Shown: positions 15,568-22,610 of the stretch, piece by piece
Layout of the letters: each line of letters begins with the position of its first letter
Numbering within the stretch: position 1 is the stretch's first letter
Source of the DNA: Alphaproteobacteria bacterium
GTDB taxonomy: Bacteria > Pseudomonadota > Alphaproteobacteria > Micropepsales > Micropepsaceae
Direction of reading: 5' to 3'
Length of the DNA: 64,000 bases
Assembly: GCA_003158585.1 (NCBI GenBank)
Contig: PMKE01000071.1
Span: forward strand, 114,895 to 178,894
Program-made: the position numbers and the translations under genes
Notes under the pieces: model-generated
Database searches by the model: none
What the model saw: the letters and a program-made list of their open reading frames with translations, nothing else
What the model was told of the DNA's origin: nothing

Positions 15568-16335
15568 ATGGCAGACGGCGCCTACAAGGACTACCAGCTC
15601 GTCATTCTGCGTCACGGCGAGAGCGAGTGGAACAAGCTGAACCTGTTCACCGGCTGGCGCGACGTGCGCCTCAGCGAGCAGGGCGTGAAGGAAGCGCGCG
15701 CCGGCGGACGCACCCTGAAGCAGGACGGCTTTGCCTTTGATGTCGCTCACACCTCGCTTCTGACGCGCGCCATCCAGACGCTGTGCCTGGCTGAGGAGGA
15801 GATGGACCTGATGTGGCTGCCGGTGTTCAAGCACTGGCGCCTCAACGAGCGGCACTACGGCGCGCTGCAAGGTGCCAACAAGCGCGAAGCGGTCGAGAAG
15901 TTCGGCGAGGCGCAGGTGAAGATCTGGCGCCGCTCCTATGCCACGCCGCCGCCGCCGGTCGAGCTTTCCTCTCCCGATTTTCCCGGCCACGACCGCCGCT
16001 ATGCGGGCGTGCCGGAGGCCGACCTGCCGCGCAGCGAAAGCCTCAAGGACGTGCTCGGCCGCGTCATGCCTTACTGGGAAGAGGCGATCCTGCCCGACCT
16101 CAAGGCGGGCAAGCGCGTCTTGATCGCGGCGCACGGCAATTCCTTGCGCGCGCTGCTGAAATATCTCGAAGGCATCAGCGACGAAGCCATCATCGATGTC
16201 GATTTGCCGACGGGCATTCCGAAGGCCTATCGTCTGAATGCGTCCTGGCGGGCTGCAGATGCGAAGTTTTTGGGTGATCCCGAGGAGCTCGAGCGGCGCA
16301 TCAATGCGGTCAAGGCACAAACCAAGAAAGCGTGA
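15568..16335 (+). CDS. gpmA: 2,3-bisphosphoglycerate-dependent phosphoglycerate mutase
   Basis: A 255-residue cytoplasmic glycolytic enzyme interconverting 3- and 2-phosphoglycerate. The catalytic histidine motif LVILRHGESEWN (His16) and the second histidine in LIAAHGNSLRAL are present, with the GpmA-specific insert and the RNLTGW-like FTGWRDV. I chose the ATG at 15568, preceded by GAGAAAG; a longer in-frame extension has no family character. It overlaps the downstream envC start by 32 bases. Confidence 0.95.
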   Translation: MADGAYKDYQLVILRHGESEWNKLNLFTGWRDVRLSEQGVKEARAGGRTLKQDGFAFDVAHTSLLTRAIQTLCLAEEEMDLMWLPVFKHWRLNERHYGALQGANKREAVEKFGEAQVKIWRRSYATPPPPVELSSPDFPGHDRRYAGVPEADLPRSESLKDVLGRVMPYWEEAILPDLKAGKRVLIAAHGNSLRALLKYLEGISDEAIIDVDLPTGIPKAYRLNASWRAADAKFLGDPEELERRINAVKAQTKKA

Positions 16336-17611
16336 AGCCGCCTGTGCGGCTGCGCTGATCCTCGTCCTGGCGGTCGCACCCGCGGCCAGCGCGGGCAAGG
16401 TGCCCGTGCCGCATCCGCGCCCTGCAATGCCGGCGGACAGAACGGCGCCCGATCCCGACAGCGGCATCGACCTTAGCCGTGCCGTGCCGATGCGGTCGCT
16501 GCTGCATCAACCGTCCACCGCGGAGCAGTTCCGCAACCTCGCCTCGCAGATCGCCAAGGACAAGCCGCGCGTCGACAGCGCCAAGACGCAATCGGATGCC
16601 TTGGCGCGCCAGGCGGAAGCGTTGCGACAGAAGTTGGTGCGGACCGCGGCGCGCGTGGAACAACTCGAAGAAGAGAAAGCCAAGCTCGGTCTCGAAGTCG
16701 GCCGTCTCGGCGCCTTGAACGAGAGCCTCTCGGCGAGCTTTGCTCGCGACCGGGTTTCGGTGTCGCGCCTGCTCGCGGTGCTTCAGCGTCTCCAGCACGA
16801 TATGCCGCCGGCGATGGCCGTGCGTCCCGACGACGCCTTGGCGGCGGCCCGCGGCGCCATGCTGATCGGCGCCTCGCTGCCGGATGTCTACGGCAAGGCC
16901 GCGGAGCTCGCCCGGCGGCTCGAAGCATTGCGGCGCACCCGGACGGCGCTGGTGGCGCGCCGGGCCGAAGCCGCCCGGAACGCAGATTTCCTGGCGCAAG
17001 CGCGTATCGAACTCGATCAACTTTTGGCGATGAAGCGGCTGGAGGCCGATGCCGCCGCGGGCCATTACGGAGATCTCAAGAAAAAATTCGATATAATCGC
17101 CTCCCAGGCCGTCAATCTTTCGGCCCTGCTGCAAAAGGTGGCACAGTTGCGCTCGGTCCCGCTTTCCCAGGGCGTCGTAACGGTAACCGCGGACAGGACA
17201 GGCCGCGGCAAATTGGGCCGCGACACTCTGCTGAGGCCGGTTGTGGGCTCGCTTGCGGCAGGGGGCCTCGACGGCATGGGAGGCAGCGCAGCGCCGGGAT
17301 TAACCTATATCGTCGCTCCGGGGGCGCAGGTGATTTCCCCGACCGACGGGCGGGTTCTTTTCGCCGAGCCTTACCAAAGAAGCGGCCAAGTCTTGATCTT
17401 GGAAATGACCGACGGCTACGATGCCGTGTTGGCCGGGTTGGATCGCCTCGACGTTCGTACCGGCGATCGCGTGCTCGCCGGAGAGCCGGTTGGTACGATG
17501 TCGAAATCCAACCGCGAGCCTAGGCTATATTTCGAATTGCGGCAGAACGGACGAGGGATGAGCCCCGCCCCTTACATCGCCGCCGCGTTGAGGAAGGCAA
17601 ATAAGCCATGA
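16304..17611 (+). CDS. Murein hydrolase activator EnvC family (LytM domain)
   Basis: A 435-residue secreted protein. The N-terminus has basic residues then a hydrophobic signal segment (ACAAALILVLAVAPAASAG). Residues about 65-250 form a long coiled coil (RQKLVRTAARVEQLEEEKAKL). The C-terminus (about 310-430) is an M23/LytM-like domain with YIVAPGAQVISPTDGRVLF. The usual H-x-D and H-x-H zinc ligands are not evident, as in EnvC proteins that activate amidases instead of cutting murein. The ATG at 16304 follows a GAGCGG. It is coupled to the downstream protease by an ATGA overlap, a common pair in alphaproteobacteria. Confidence 0.88.
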   Translation: MRSRHKPRKREAACAAALILVLAVAPAASAGKVPVPHPRPAMPADRTAPDPDSGIDLSRAVPMRSLLHQPSTAEQFRNLASQIAKDKPRVDSAKTQSDALARQAEALRQKLVRTAARVEQLEEEKAKLGLEVGRLGALNESLSASFARDRVSVSRLLAVLQRLQHDMPPAMAVRPDDALAAARGAMLIGASLPDVYGKAAELARRLEALRRTRTALVARRAEAARNADFLAQARIELDQLLAMKRLEADAAAGHYGDLKKKFDIIASQAVNLSALLQKVAQLRSVPLSQGVVTVTADRTGRGKLGRDTLLRPVVGSLAAGGLDGMGGSAAPGLTYIVAPGAQVISPTDGRVLFAEPYQRSGQVLILEMTDGYDAVLAGLDRLDVRTGDRVLAGEPVGTMSKSNREPRLYFELRQNGRGMSPAPYIAAALRKANKP

Positions 17612-18909
17612 AGCGCCTTGCGTTGGTTTTTCTCGGGGTGGGGATCGGGTTCATCACGGCGGCGGGACTGCTGCTGCCGCAGGCGCAAGGCGCCAACAAC
17701 GCGACTGTCTACCGACAGTTCAATCTTTTCAGCGAAGCCTATGAAAAGGTCCGCGCCAATTACGTCCGTCCGGTGCAGGACAGCGAGCTGATGAACGGCG
17801 CCATCGAAGGTATGGTCTCGGGTCTCGACCCGCATTCCAGCTACATGGACGCCAAGGCCTTCGCCGACATGCAGATTCAGACCAAGGGCGAATTCGGCGG
17901 CATCGGCATCGAAGTCACGATGGAAGACGGGCTCATCAAAGTGGTCTCGCCCATCGACGACACGCCTGCCGCGCGAGCCGGCCTCAAGACCGGGGATTAC
18001 ATCGCCGCCATCGACGGCAACGCCATCCAGGGCATGAACCTCAACGATGCCATCGACAAGATGCGCGGTCAGGCCGGCTCCAAGGTGACGCTGACCATTC
18101 TGCGCAAAGGCGAGAGTAAGCCCTTCGACGTCGCCTTGACCCGCGCCGTGATCCATGTCGACAGCGTCAAATGGCACCGCGAGGGCGATATCGGCTACAT
18201 CCGCATCGCCTCCTTCAACGAAGAGACGGATGCGGGCCTGGAACGCGCCGTGCGCGAGCTCAAGAAGCAGATCGGCCCGGCGCTCAAGGGCTATGTGATC
18301 GACCTGCGCAACGATCCGGGCGGGCTGCTCGATCAGGCCGTGGAAGTCAGCGACGACTTCCTGAACAGCGGCGAGATCGTCTCCACCCGCGGCCGCCAGC
18401 CGGACGACACGCAGCGCTTCCCCGCCAGATCCGGCGACATCACCGACAACAAGCCGCTGGTGGTGCTGATCAACGCCGGCACGGCCTCGGCCTCCGAGAT
18501 CGTCGCGGGCGCCCTGCAGGACCACAAGCGCGCCATCGTCGTCGGCATGACCAGCTTCGGCAAAGGTTCCGTGCAGACCATCATTCCGCTCTCCGAAGGC
18601 GGCGGCGCACTGCGCCTGACGACGGCCCGCTACTACACGCCGTCGGGCCGCTCCATCCAGGCCGAAGGCATCGTGCCGAACATCGCGGTCGCCCAGGCCG
18701 GCGAAGAAGCCGAGGTGAAGATCGAGCGCCCGAGCGAAGCGGACCTGCCGGGCCACCTCCAGCCGGAACAGCTGGGCGGCAAGAAGCCCCAGACCGTCAT
18801 CCGTCCGCCGGCGGGCAGCAAGGATAAGGATTTCCAGCTCACCTATGCTTTGGGCATGTTGCACGGCAATGGCGCCCTGGTGGCCCAGAAGGGACCCAAC
18901 GCTCACTAG
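17608..18909 (+). CDS. ctpA: C-terminal processing peptidase, S41 family
   Basis: A 433-residue exported serine protease. The N-terminal hydrophobic segment (LALVFLGVGIGFITAAGLLL) is a signal or anchor. A PDZ domain covers about 85-165 (GIGIEVTMEDGLIKVVSPI). The S41 core carries the Ser-Lys dyad: Ser294 in NAGTASASEIVAG and Lys319 in SFGKGSVQ, 25 residues apart as in Tsp/CtpA. It cleaves C-terminal ends of periplasmic proteins. It is translationally coupled to the EnvC gene, with which it probably works in septal wall processing. Confidence 0.93.
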   Translation: MKRLALVFLGVGIGFITAAGLLLPQAQGANNATVYRQFNLFSEAYEKVRANYVRPVQDSELMNGAIEGMVSGLDPHSSYMDAKAFADMQIQTKGEFGGIGIEVTMEDGLIKVVSPIDDTPAARAGLKTGDYIAAIDGNAIQGMNLNDAIDKMRGQAGSKVTLTILRKGESKPFDVALTRAVIHVDSVKWHREGDIGYIRIASFNEETDAGLERAVRELKKQIGPALKGYVIDLRNDPGGLLDQAVEVSDDFLNSGEIVSTRGRQPDDTQRFPARSGDITDNKPLVVLINAGTASASEIVAGALQDHKRAIVVGMTSFGKGSVQTIIPLSEGGGALRLTTARYYTPSGRSIQAEGIVPNIAVAQAGEEAEVKIERPSEADLPGHLQPEQLGGKKPQTVIRPPAGSKDKDFQLTYALGMLHGNGALVAQKGPNAH

Positions 18910-18920
18910 ATTCGCCGTCA

Positions 18921-18935
18921 TTAACCGGAGCGTAA
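18921..18935. promoter_or_regulatory. Weak CtrA-like site before the YibQ-type gene
   Basis: TTAA, seven bases, GTAA; one mismatch from the CtrA consensus, 25 bases upstream of the start at 18961. It is reported because perfect boxes exist elsewhere in the window. A chance match is quite possible. Confidence 0.25.
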
Positions 18936-18960
18936 CCATGACCGCCTTTAGCTTGCGGTC

Positions 18961-20187
18961 ATGGCCGCGAGCGGCATGAACGGGGAATCGGAGCACAAGC
19001 GCCGCGGGGGGCTGGTGCTTGCGCTGGCTTATATCCTCGTGATCCTCGTCCTGGCCGGGATCGCTGCCGCCGTCACTTTCTTAGGCGATCCGAATGCGGG
19101 CCGGCAGGTCGCGACCCTGCACATTCCACCCAGGCACATCGCGCGCGTCCCCGCACCGCCGCCCGTCGAAACTCCGGCGAGCGAAACGCCGCCCGCGACG
19201 CAAGCTCCGCCCGGCGGGGAAACGCCCGCCGCGGCCGTTCCGCCGGGTACGGCAGTACCGCCCGGACAGACACCGCCTCCCGGACAAACGGTTCCGCCCG
19301 CGCAAACGGCGGCCGTACCGCCCGCGCAAACGGCAGCCGTACCGCCCGCGCCTCCTCCTCCTCCGCCATCGCCTCCGCCCATGACCGGAGGCGCCGCGGT
19401 CGCCAATCCGGCGCTGATCGAAAAAACTCCGCAGGGACCTTTGCCGCGCATCGCCGACAACGGCCTGTCTCCCATGCGCGCTTACGGGACGGCCATTCGC
19501 CCCGACGGCAAGCCACGCATCGCCATCGTGATCCGCGGTCTCGGCATCAGCGCCAGATCGACCTCGGCTGCCATCGACGGCACGCCGCCGGGCGTGACGC
19601 TGGCCTTCGCTCCATATTCCAACGACGTGCAGAACTGGGTGGCGGCGGCGCGCAAGAAGGGCCACGAAGTCCTGCTCGAAGTGCCGATGGAGCCCTACGA
19701 CTTTCCGGACAGCGATCCCGGCCAGTACACGCTGCGCACCGGCGTGGGGGAAGACACCAACACCAAGAAGCTGGTGTGGTCGCTGACGCGCTTCACCGGC
19801 TATGTGGGAATTACCAACCTCTTGGGCGGCAAGCTGCTCTCGGATGCTGGCGCGCTGGAACCGATGCTGACTTACCTCAACCGCCGGGGCCTCATGTTCT
19901 TCGACAACGGCTCGGCGATGCATTCTGTGGCGCCCGACGTAGCGGCACGCGTCGGCGTGCCGTTCAGCCAGGCGACGCTGACCGTCGATTCCATCCAGTC
20001 CGCGATGGAAATCGACCATCGCCTGTCCGATCTCGAAGCCGAAGCGCGCAGCAAAGGCAGCGCGGTGGGGGCGGGCTTTCTCTATCCCGTGACGCTCGAA
20101 CGCGTCGCCAACTGGTCGCGCGGTCTTTCCGGCCGGGGCTTTGTTCTGGCGCCCATATCGGCCATAGTCGTCGGTGCAAAGCACTGA
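18961..20187 (+). CDS. Divergent polysaccharide deacetylase family protein (YibQ/DUF610 type)
   Basis: A 408-residue protein. One membrane segment lies at about 18-41 (LVLALAYILVILVLAGIAAAV). A proline/alanine-rich linker of about 100 residues follows, with repeated PPAQTAAV units, then the catalytic-like domain (about 180-405). That domain has the family features KPRIAIVIRGLGIS, VTLAFAPYSNDVQNWV, LEVPMEPYDFP and MFFDNGSAMHS. The family is a distant NodB relative found in the envelope; its activity is poorly known. The linker would let the domain cross the periplasm. It probably shares the envelope operon of envC-ctpA. A second ATG lies at 18976. Confidence 0.85.
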   Translation: MAASGMNGESEHKRRGGLVLALAYILVILVLAGIAAAVTFLGDPNAGRQVATLHIPPRHIARVPAPPPVETPASETPPATQAPPGGETPAAAVPPGTAVPPGQTPPPGQTVPPAQTAAVPPAQTAAVPPAPPPPPPSPPPMTGGAAVANPALIEKTPQGPLPRIADNGLSPMRAYGTAIRPDGKPRIAIVIRGLGISARSTSAAIDGTPPGVTLAFAPYSNDVQNWVAAARKKGHEVLLEVPMEPYDFPDSDPGQYTLRTGVGEDTNTKKLVWSLTRFTGYVGITNLLGGKLLSDAGALEPMLTYLNRRGLMFFDNGSAMHSVAPDVAARVGVPFSQATLTVDSIQSAMEIDHRLSDLEAEARSKGSAVGAGFLYPVTLERVANWSRGLSGRGFVLAPISAIVVGAKH

Positions 20188-20263
20188 GCGCAATCCGGAA
20201 AAGTGTGAAGCGGTTTTCCGCTAGATTGCGCGAATATAAAAAGCCGAATTTAGAGACTGCGTG

Positions 20264-20752
20264 ATGTCGAAACCCGGATACGTCGAGCTGCCGTATCGTC
20301 CCAGCGTGGGCGTGATGCTGCTCGACAGAGAGGGCCGCGTCTTCGTCGGCCGGCGCATCGATCAGAGCGTGGAAGGCTGGCAGATGCCGCAAGGCGGCAT
20401 CGACGCGGGCGAGACGCCGCACGAGGCGGCGCGGCGCGAATTGAAGGAAGAGATCGGCACCGACAAGTGCGACTTCCTGCGCGAGATGGATGGCTGGCTG
20501 TCCTACGATCTGCCGTCCCATCTCATCGGCGTGGCGCTGCACGGGCGCTTCCGCGGCCAGAGGCAGAAATGGCTGGCGGCGCGTTTTTTGGGTACCGACG
20601 CCGACATCAACCTCGAAACCCACGAGCCTGAGTTCGAAGCCTGGCGCTGGATCGCGATGGACGAACTGCCGTCCCTGATCGTGCCCTTCAAGCGCGACAC
20701 CTATAAGAAGGTGATCGCCGCCTTCCGCGACCTGGCAATGCCCGCGGCGTAG
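20264..20752 (+). CDS. rppH: RNA pyrophosphohydrolase (Nudix)
   Basis: About 162 residues. The Nudix box GGIDAGETPHEAARRELKEE is complete with its REL-EE core, and VGVMLLDREGRVFVGRR and WQMPQGG precede it as in RppH. It removes pyrophosphate from 5'-triphosphate RNA to start decay. A GTG codon three bases before the ATG (20261) is an equally placed alternative start. Length and C-terminus are normal. Confidence 0.93.
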   Translation: MSKPGYVELPYRPSVGVMLLDREGRVFVGRRIDQSVEGWQMPQGGIDAGETPHEAARRELKEEIGTDKCDFLREMDGWLSYDLPSHLIGVALHGRFRGQRQKWLAARFLGTDADINLETHEPEFEAWRWIAMDELPSLIVPFKRDTYKKVIAAFRDLAMPAA

Positions 20753-20783
20753 AGCGGCTGCTTTCAACACTGCTTGTATTAGC

Positions 20784-20838
20784 TGTCATCCCGGGCAAGC
20801 GTCCTTCGCGCAGCGAAGGACGCGCGACCCGGGACCCA
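20784..20838. repeat. Intergenic palindromic repeat, copy 3 (half element)
   Basis: This carries the left half of the repeat also seen at 1329: TGTCATCCCGGGCAAGCG, an internal hairpin CGTCCTTCGCG/CGCGAAGGACG-like, then GACCCGGGACCCACC. The closing right half is missing. It marks the edge of the low-coding accessory stretch after rppH. Confidence 0.75.
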
Positions 20839-21108
20839 CCGAGACAGATGCGTGATCTTGAGCAGGAATGCGGTACGAGGTTCCAGACGGGACTTCAACT
20901 TCTTCGTCATGGCCGCCCTTGAGGCTGCCATCCGGATTACCACGCGGAGACGCGGAGAACGCGGAGTGGAAGAGTGTCTCCGCGGCCTCCGCGCCTCCGC
21001 GTGCGTTATTGCTAATCCCGCGACAGCTTTTCCATCACGGCCTGGAACGACGATGCGGGAGATGCGAGTCATGAAGAAATTCCAGGCGCGGGCGCGAAGC
21101 AGGCGCAG
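20839..21108. other. Non-coding accessory stretch between rppH and the toxin remnant
   Basis: No open frame here shows a family motif or a convincing start. The only structure I see is the palindromic repeat at 20941. The base composition becomes less GC-rich towards the 3' end, consistent with acquired or decaying DNA. Confidence 0.5.
20941..21002. repeat. Imperfect palindrome of CGCGGAG units
   Basis: The left arm CACGCGGAGACGCGGAG is answered by a right arm CTCCGCGCCTCCGCGTG, with a second inner pair, GCGGAG/CTCCGC. The left arm is itself a run of three CGCGGAG-like repeats. This looks like a mobile extragenic palindrome of a second family, distinct from the TCATCCCGGG elements. Confidence 0.7.
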
Positions 21109-21378
21109 GTGCACAGCAAACGCGGTAATGTGTCAAAGTGTGCTGCTGAACCCGAGTCCCGCGATGACGCGGTAATGGATAAGCTGTCGACGCATTCCCA
21201 CCTTCAAAACCTGATTGTGTTACGCATGCAAAACCACCAGGGTATCCACACGAACGCGTATTATGAAGGCGTGAACGGTGCGACCAATGCTGGTTTGAAT
21301 GCGGCTGGTAGTTCAGGGGTAAGCGCGGCTCTGGAAGCCATTAAGGCATCGCTCCTCGCAAAGGGAACATATCCATGA
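21109..21378 (+). pseudogene. C-terminal remnant of an AHH-type nuclease toxin
   Basis: The frame encodes up to 89 residues; the meaningful part begins near 21174 (ATG). It ends NHQGIHTNAYYEGVN, then AALEAIKASLLAKGTYP. That is the typical end of AHH nuclease domains in polymorphic toxins, where a histidine and YY-x-x-VN lie before a final ALxxI...L..G.yP helix. The diagnostic N-terminal HH motif and the delivery domains are absent. Upstream in frame there is a stop at 21013-21015 and repeat-derived sequence, so the gene is truncated. The stop overlaps the immunity gene start (ATGA), the usual toxin-immunity arrangement. Confidence 0.6.
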
Positions 21379-21980
21379 CAATTTGGGCGATGCGCGGACA
21401 AGAAGGGTCACTCGTTGGTTTTGTGCCGGATGAACGTCTGGCAAAGGCGATTACAACGTGCGGTATGAACCCCATCGCAGTGAGAGAGGTACTGCGCGCA
21501 GCGGGAATGGAAATTTTTGACATGCAGATTGCTGAACCTTCGGCAACGAGGGTCGAAATGAACCGCCAATCGATTCCCGATCTTGTGATTTGGTCGTGGA
21601 TTGCCATCTTTTCACAACGTGCCGCGTCGACTGCGGTCGAGTTGGGGTGTGAGGCAGGAGAATTTTGGCCGTGCCGGTTTCAGTCGAATCCAGAGGAGGA
21701 GTTCTTTTTTCATCTGCCTTTGAAAGTCTTTGATATCGTCGATGTCAAAAGATCGACCTTCAGGCATATCCTTCCAGTAGATCCCCCGATCCCGATGTTC
21801 ATTGAAGCATTGGTAACAAAACAATTGCCCGACGAACTTCCGCCATGCTTTAGAGCTGAAACACCTGGGACAACCATAGTTTTCAGCGAGTTGTTTGTTC
21901 GAGATGATTTTAGGCTTGCATGGGATCGGAATGCATTCCGCGGTGCTGTGTTTCGTCGGCTTTCGACACAAATGGAGTGA
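21375..21980 (+). CDS. Imm11-type (DUF1629-like) immunity protein
   Basis: A 201-residue cytoplasmic protein without signal or membrane segments. The C-terminal third has the layout of Imm11-family immunity proteins: DELPPCFRAETPG, a short strand, then ELFVRDDFRLAWDRNAFRGAVFRRLS. Its ATG overlaps the stop of the AHH toxin remnant, so it was the cognate antidote. The frame is intact although the toxin is not. Base composition is visibly lower in GC than the flanking genes, a sign of transfer. An open frame on the other strand (21612-21971) is a shadow. Confidence 0.6.
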   Translation: MTIWAMRGQEGSLVGFVPDERLAKAITTCGMNPIAVREVLRAAGMEIFDMQIAEPSATRVEMNRQSIPDLVIWSWIAIFSQRAASTAVELGCEAGEFWPCRFQSNPEEEFFFHLPLKVFDIVDVKRSTFRHILPVDPPIPMFIEALVTKQLPDELPPCFRAETPGTTIVFSELFVRDDFRLAWDRNAFRGAVFRRLSTQME

Positions 21981-22610
21981 GGCTTGCCGGTGGAGAATCC
22001 AGCGACAGCGTATCCATTACAGAAGCTGCGGCTGGTCCTGCGCTGGTTTAATCGGCTGGCAAGCGCCGCGTGAGGTGCGTGCGGGGGCAGAGTCGATCCA
22101 CTCCAAACCCCAGCCGCCGGCTCCGGAATGATAATGCGTCTCGGTGTCGTAACATTATTTGATCATTGAATCTGCTGCATACCCCTTGAAACGTTCTTTG
22201 TCCGTTCCCATATGCCGCTTGTTGTTTGGGAAAAGGAGCAGAACGGCAGAACAGCGGCCAAGGGTCTTTCGCGAAGGCTCCGATCCGCAGCGGCGCGAGA
22301 ACATACAGGACCGAAGGATGCGCGCTCGCGTGCATCCGCAAGGGACCGCATCAGGATCGCCGCCCGTTGTCGTGCAAGGCACGAAGCGGGTCGCGCTGCC
22401 CTCGAGGGCGGGGCGCCAGGCGCAGGATGTGCTGTCCCGCGAGGTCCGAGGACAAGCAAAGGTGCATGTCTCTTTCCGCGTGGCGGATTGGGCTTGCCGG
22501 CCGTAGCTGTGCCGGAGGCGGGTTCGCGGTTTGGGCCGCGCGCCCGCCTTTGGGCTATCTGGGGAGAGGGGAAATCCGCCGGATAGGACCCGGCATGAAC
22601 GCGAGCCGTT
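21981..22610. other. 630-base gap with no recognised gene
   Basis: Overlapping short frames exist on both strands but none has a ribosome site, family motif or sensible composition. The first part (to about 22240) is less GC-rich, like the immunity gene; the rest returns to high GC. I looked for tmRNA, RNase P, SRP and 6S RNA signatures and did not find them. The region probably marks the right edge of the inserted segment. Confidence 0.5.

Noticed and set aside
19200-19385. PPAQTAAV and related proline-rich repeats as a separate repeat element
   Set aside because: They are in frame within the YibQ-type protein and form its periplasmic linker.
21612-21971. Minus-strand frame with CxxC-like cysteines opposite the immunity gene
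   Set aside because: It lacks a start context, and the plus frame has Imm11-like features and overlaps the toxin stop. The cysteine pattern alone is not enough.
22159-22600. Possible small RNA in the 630-base gap
   Set aside because: I saw no tmRNA, RNase P, SRP or 6S signature and no convincing long hairpin with a T-run; only composition changes.
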